Origin: JBGTLW01 sp964614575
GTDB taxonomy: Bacteria > Planctomycetota > Phycisphaerae > Phycisphaerales > Phycisphaeraceae
Direction: 5' to 3'
Assembly (NCBI GenBank): GCA_964614575.1
Contig: CAZTLX010000159.1
Location: 1 to 10,614 of the forward strand
Length of the DNA stretch: 10,614 bases
The first letter of the stretch is position 1, and every line of letters starts with the position of its first letter. Below are positions 8,601-10,614 of the stretch, one piece after another. Below the pieces are notes generated by a model, which worked only from the letters and a program-made list of their open reading frames with translations, did not search any database and had not been told where the DNA came from. The position numbers were made by a program, and so were the translations under genes.

Positions 8601-9407
8601 ATGTTGAACCTCGTCCTCCACTGCGGCGGCCGCGCGGTCGATCGTCACCAGATCGACCAGTGCGTTACGCCCGCACCGACCCACACCTGGCAACCCATCC
8701 CGCACGCCCACCTGCTCGACCTGGTCACCGAGACGCTGACGGCAACGGGCATGCGGATCGTTAATCAGGCCCACGCGCTGAGCCGCGAAGGCCAACGCTA
8801 CTTCGGGCTGATGCAACTGACCCCCGGAAGTAACCCCGGAAGTGACAATGACGATGTCTCCACTTCCGGGGGCGGGGGCGGGGGGTATGGTTTCGTGGTC
8901 GGCATCCGCAACAGTCACGACCAGTCGTTCCCCGCGGCGTTGTGCATCGGCTCCGGGGTCTTTGTGTGCGATAACTTGGCCTTCAGCTCAGAAGTTGTTC
9001 TGTCGCGTCGCCACACCCGGTTCATCGTGCGTGACCTGCCGCAGCTCGTGGAGCGTGCGGTGGGGCAGCTCGGCATCTTGCGGTTTGATCAGGACCGACG
9101 CATCGCGGCCTACAGGGCCAAGGCGATCGATGATCGCAACGCGCATCACCTGCTCGTGAAGATGATCGATGCGAAGGTCTTGCCGGTGACGCGGCTGCCG
9201 GCGGCGCTCGATGAGTGGCGAACGCCCGGCCACGCCGAGTTCGCCGAAGGGGGCAAGCACGCCTGGCGGTTGTTTAACGCCGTGACCGAAGCGATCAAGG
9301 GCCGCTGCCTCGATGAGTTGCCACGCCGCATACAGGCGCTGCACGGGCTGATGGACCGCGCTTGTGCGGTGCCGTCGAAGCTCGATCAGGTCGTCACGCT
9401 CAATTAG
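8601..9407 (+). CDS. DUF932-like plasmid/phage-type protein
   Basis: The product is 268 aa, with AGAAAGG (8587-8593) 7 nt before the ATG. The core from residue 96 onward (GFVVGIRNSHDQS, then GVFVCDNLAFSSE and RRHTRFI) matches my memory of the DUF932 / phage-plasmid-like protein family, as does the N-terminal part ending in GQRYFGLMQL. DUF932 proteins occur on plasmids, phages and integrative elements; their biochemical role is not established. Residues 74-95 are an unusual low-complexity insert (TPGS, NPGS, then TSGGGGGG) between the N-terminal part and the core. It is encoded by three copies of a short repeat that recurs further right. No signal peptide or membrane segment is seen, so it is probably cytoplasmic. 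It is the first long gene of the right-hand module. Confidence 0.75.
   Translation: MLNLVLHCGGRAVDRHQIDQCVTPAPTHTWQPIPHAHLLDLVTETLTATGMRIVNQAHALSREGQRYFGLMQLTPGSNPGSDNDDVSTSGGGGGGYGFVVGIRNSHDQSFPAALCIGSGVFVCDNLAFSSEVVLSRRHTRFIVRDLPQLVERAVGQLGILRFDQDRRIAAYRAKAIDDRNAHHLLVKMIDAKVLPVTRLPAALDEWRTPGHAEFAEGGKHAWRLFNAVTEAIKGRCLDELPRRIQALHGLMDRACAVPSKLDQVVTLN
8821..8885. repeat. Repeat cluster inside the DUF932-like gene: two CCCCGGAAGT copies facing one ACTTCCGGGGG
   Basis: CCCCCGGAAGT at 8821-8831 and CCCCGGAAGT at 8834-8843 face the inverse copy ACTTCCGGGGG at 8862-8872, so the RNA can form a 10-11 bp hairpin within the coding sequence. The right copy runs into GGGGGCGGGGGCGGGGGG (8868-8885). In the reading frame the copies encode Pro-Gly-Ser twice and Thr-Ser-Gly followed by Gly codons. 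Confidence 0.8.
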
Positions 9408-9434
9408 ACCCACACGAATCACATCAACACACAA

Positions 9435-9458
9435 ACCCCCGGCGACTTAGCCGGGGGT
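9435..9458 (+). terminator. Perfect 9-bp hairpin between the DUF932-like gene and the next ORF
   Basis: ACCCCCGGC (9435-9443) pairs perfectly with GCCGGGGGT (9450-9458) around the loop GACTTA. It lies 27 nt after the stop of the DUF932-like gene and 11 nt before the ribosome binding site at 9470. Only a short TTT (9464-9466) follows, so termination would be partial; attenuation or mRNA processing are alternatives. Its right half, ACTT-AG-CCGGGGG, resembles the dispersed ACTTCCGGGGG repeat with two extra bases. Confidence 0.5.
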
Positions 9459-9469
9459 ATGCGTTTACC

Positions 9470-9475
9470 AAGGAG
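9470..9475 (+). promoter_or_regulatory. Strong ribosome binding site for the ORF at 9482
   Basis: AAGGAG lies 6 nt before ATG 9482, making that ATG the best-signalled start in the 9408-9610 interval even though the longer recognised gene (9606-10241) is in another frame. Confidence 0.65.
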
Positions 9476-9481
9476 AACCAT

Positions 9482-9811
9482 ATGCCCCTCATTGTGCTGA
9501 TCCTGCTCGCCGCGCTGTTGTTGGCCGGCGGGCAATGCGATGTGCGTCACGCCATCCCCATCCAGATGCTTCGTTATCAACCCCAACCTACCGAAAGACC
9601 TGCCCATGCCTTCCCGCTCCATGCGTCTCATGCGGATCCCGATGCCCCGGCGCCTGCGCCCGGGGATCGGACTGCTGATCCTGTTGCTGTTGCTGCTGAT
9701 CACGGTCAACACCGGGCTCCTTCGCCCGCTTCGTCCCACCGCGAATCACCTGCCCCGCCCGCTCTCGGCCCTGCTCGCGACCAGCGCCGACCTGGTCACG
9801 CTGAACGTTGA
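9482..9811 (+). CDS. Small protein with hydrophobic N-terminus, overlapping the next gene
   Basis: Starting at ATG 9482 behind a strong AAGGAG, the frame gives 109 aa. It begins with one hydrophobic stretch (residues 2-16, MPLIVLILLAALLLAGG) that could be a signal peptide or membrane anchor; the Cys at 19 lacks a proper lipobox. Third-position GC is high for roughly the first 25-30 codons, supporting real translation there. From 9606 on, the frame overlaps the DUF4230-like gene by 206 nt, and the sequence becomes Pro/Ala/His-rich, as expected of a shadow frame. The functional part may be only the first 40 or so residues, with the rest a tail left by loss of an earlier stop. It may also couple translation to the gene at 9606. 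No family is recognised. Confidence 0.45.
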   Translation: MPLIVLILLAALLLAGGQCDVRHAIPIQMLRYQPQPTERPAHAFPLHASHADPDAPAPAPGDRTADPVAVAADHGQHRAPSPASSHRESPAPPALGPARDQRRPGHAER

Positions 9812-10241
9812 GTTGCCGGTGATCACCACCGGCCGGTTGGCCGGCTACCTCGGCGGGGTCGAATCGGTGGTCATCGGCGCCGCGAGCGCCCAACTCGGCT
9901 GCGACCTGACCCAAGCCACTTTCACCGAGATCGACTCCCGAAAGCAGACGGCCACGCTGGTGTTGCCTTGGCCGCGGGTGACGCGCGTGTCGATCGAGCC
10001 GATGCACCAGCGTGGCGGGCGCTACGGCCTGTGGACCGTGCTGCCCTTTGATTGCCGCGAGGCCGACGCAGCGATGCAGGGGTTACGCAACGCGAAGGCC
10101 CAGGCCCATGCCGCGGCCGCCGAGCCGCAGCTGATCGAGCAGGCCTCCCGCCACGCCGCGGCCGTGCTCAGCGACTTGGCCGACAAGGCGGGGTGGACGC
10201 TCACCGTCCGCAATGCCGAAACCCCCGGAAGTCGCCCTTAG
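9606..10241 (+). CDS. DUF4230-like membrane-anchored protein
   Basis: The product is 211 aa. ATG 9606 is preferred over the in-frame ATG at 9540 because GAAAG (9593-9597) lies 8 nt upstream and the 22 residues gained by the earlier start look non-coding. The N-terminus is basic (PRRLRP) and then has a strong membrane segment at about residues 20-37 (GLLILLLLLLITVNTGLL), so it is probably anchored with its body outside the cytoplasm. Residues about 62-131 show the pattern I associate with DUF4230: a beta-rich stretch, VVIGAASAQLGCDLTQ (usual form: G-x-GIDLS), then TLVLPWPRVTRVSIEP (usual form: LPxPxI). The C-terminus is an Ala-rich helix ending in LADKAGWTLTVRNA, as in that family. The function of DUF4230 is not established. 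The end carries one copy of the dispersed repeat, read as Thr-Pro-Gly-Ser just before the stop. Confidence 0.7.
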   Translation: MPSRSMRLMRIPMPRRLRPGIGLLILLLLLLITVNTGLLRPLRPTANHLPRPLSALLATSADLVTLNVELPVITTGRLAGYLGGVESVVIGAASAQLGCDLTQATFTEIDSRKQTATLVLPWPRVTRVSIEPMHQRGGRYGLWTVLPFDCREADAAMQGLRNAKAQAHAAAAEPQLIEQASRHAAAVLSDLADKAGWTLTVRNAETPGSRP

Positions 10242-10272
10242 TTTTCGCGACTTTGCGGGTGAACTTCCGGGG
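10222..10272. repeat. Inverted pair of the dispersed repeat across the stop codon of the DUF4230-like gene
   Basis: CCCCCGGAAGT (10222-10232) and ACTTCCGGGG (10263-10272) are inverse copies giving a 10-bp stem around a 30-nt loop that contains the TAG stop (10239-10241). A smaller alternative stem GTCGC/GCGAC (10231-10235 with 10247-10251) competes with it. The right copy is the only one outside a reading frame. It could act as a transcript-end hairpin or be a copy of a DNA-level repeat. Confidence 0.7.
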
Positions 10273-10304
10273 CAATTACGGGGATATATTGAAAGGAACT
10301 GACG

Positions 10305-10577
10305 ATGACCACACCATGCAAGTCGCAGGCTCCGTCCGCCGGGGCAGCGCAGAATACGTCGGCGAAGGCGCCGGCCAAACCACCACACCAACTCACGCCT
10401 ATCGGTCAAGAAGTCGCCCGCTTGCTAGGCGAACTGTTGGCCGAGCGCTGGGTCGCTCGGCTACGGGCCGACGCAGGTAACGATGCCGGTGAGGATAGTA
10501 AGAGCGCTCCCGAACAAACCTCGGGGGCAACTTCCGGGGGCGGGCGAACTTCCGGGGGCGGGGGTGGGGGTGAGTAG
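10305..10577 (+). CDS. Small protein with an amphipathic helix and Gly-rich repeat tail
   Basis: The product is 90 aa from ATG 10305, with AAAGGA (10292-10297) 7 nt upstream. Residues 1-27 are Ala/Ser/Pro-rich and probably disordered. A helix follows at about 29-53 (LTPIGQEVARLLGELLAERW), then an acidic linker, and the tail ends in TSGATSGGGRTSGGGGGGE. The tail is encoded by two tandem copies of the dispersed repeat (10530 and 10548, period 18 nt). I do not recognise a family. The short soluble helical body suggests a partner-binding or regulatory protein, but that is only a guess. It follows the DUF4230-like gene by 63 nt, and the next start is 2 nt after its stop. Confidence 0.6.
   Translation: MTTPCKSQAPSAGAAQNTSAKAPAKPPHQLTPIGQEVARLLGELLAERWVARLRADAGNDAGEDSKSAPEQTSGATSGGGRTSGGGGGGE
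10530..10570 (+). repeat. Two tandem direct copies of ACTTCCGGGGGCGGG running into G-tracts
   Basis: AACTTCCGGGGGCGGG occurs at 10529-10544 and again at 10547-10562, an 18-nt period. Five G-tracts of 3-5 bases lie at 10536-10540, 10542-10544, 10554-10558, 10560-10564 and 10566-10570, so a G-quadruplex is possible on the coding strand or mRNA if one loop is 9 nt long. The last tract merges with the likely ribosome binding site of the ORF at 10580. Confidence 0.75.
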
Positions 10578-10579
10578 CG

Positions 10580-10614
10580 ATGTGTATGGCGGGTACGCCG
10601 CGCCCGGTCGGCGG
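10580..10614 (+). CDS. Start of a further ORF, truncated by the window end
   Basis: ATG 10580 begins 2 nt after the stop of the preceding gene, with GGTGAG (10569-10574) 5 nt upstream, and stays open to the last base (MCMAGTPRPVGG). Only eleven whole codons are visible, so no product can be named. The tight spacing suggests translational coupling. Confidence 0.35.
   Translation, partial: MCMAGTPRPVG

Noticed and set aside
8307..8918. A minus-strand frame of 203 codons under the DUF932-like gene
   Set aside because: The + strand frame has the DUF932 motifs and a ribosome binding site; this one is compositional.
9482..9538. Lipoprotein signal in the small hydrophobic ORF (Cys at residue 19)
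   Set aside because: The residues before the Cys are GGQ, which lack the Leu/Ala-type lipobox.
10285..10290. TATATT as a -10 promoter element before the gene at 10305
   Set aside because: There is no -35 at the right distance, and transcription would start inside the ribosome binding site; more likely an AT-rich spacer.

Overview
The window is high-GC DNA that best fits a planctomycete, probably class Phycisphaerae. This is inferred from the H-X9-DG prepilin-type protein at the left edge, the two very large secreted DUF6067/GH123-like proteins, and the strong GC bias at third codon positions. No rRNA, tRNA, CRISPR array, integrase or transposase is visible, and every supported gene is on the + strand.

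Left part (1-7770): the 3' end of a pseudopilin-like H-X9-DG protein is followed by two long co-directional genes (499-4521 and 4555-7770) separated by only 33 nt. Both encode proteins with a signal peptide, an accessory N-terminal module (CBM9/DOMON-like in the first, PA14-like in the second) and a shared core resembling DUF6067, a family related to glycoside hydrolase 123. They look like a two-gene operon for attacking a polysaccharide or glycoconjugate outside the cytoplasm; the substrate cannot be read from the sequence.

Middle (7771-8599): about 530 nt without a convincing gene holds several small inverted repeats and an AT-richer patch with a candidate promoter. A strong Shine-Dalgarno site and a short, very basic ORF (8300-8443) follow; third-position GC bias changes frame here, so this may be a frameshifted small gene. 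A GC-rich hairpin lies before the next gene.

Right part (8601-10614): a compact module of plasmid/phage-flavoured accessory type. It has a DUF932-like protein, a small N-terminally hydrophobic ORF that overlaps a DUF4230-like membrane-anchored protein out of frame, a small helical protein with a Gly-rich tail, and the first codons of another ORF at the window end. Most of these starts have good Shine-Dalgarno sites, so they may be one transcript.

The most unusual signal is a short dispersed repeat, CCCCCGGAAGT / ACTTCCGGGGG. I find seven copies, all between 8821 and 10558 and none in the glycoside hydrolase operon. Six are inside reading frames and always in the same codon phase (Pro-Gly-Ser or Thr-Ser-Gly); one lies outside a gene, just past a stop codon. 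Copies form inverted pairs in and beside genes and lead into G-rich runs. Its role is unknown to me.
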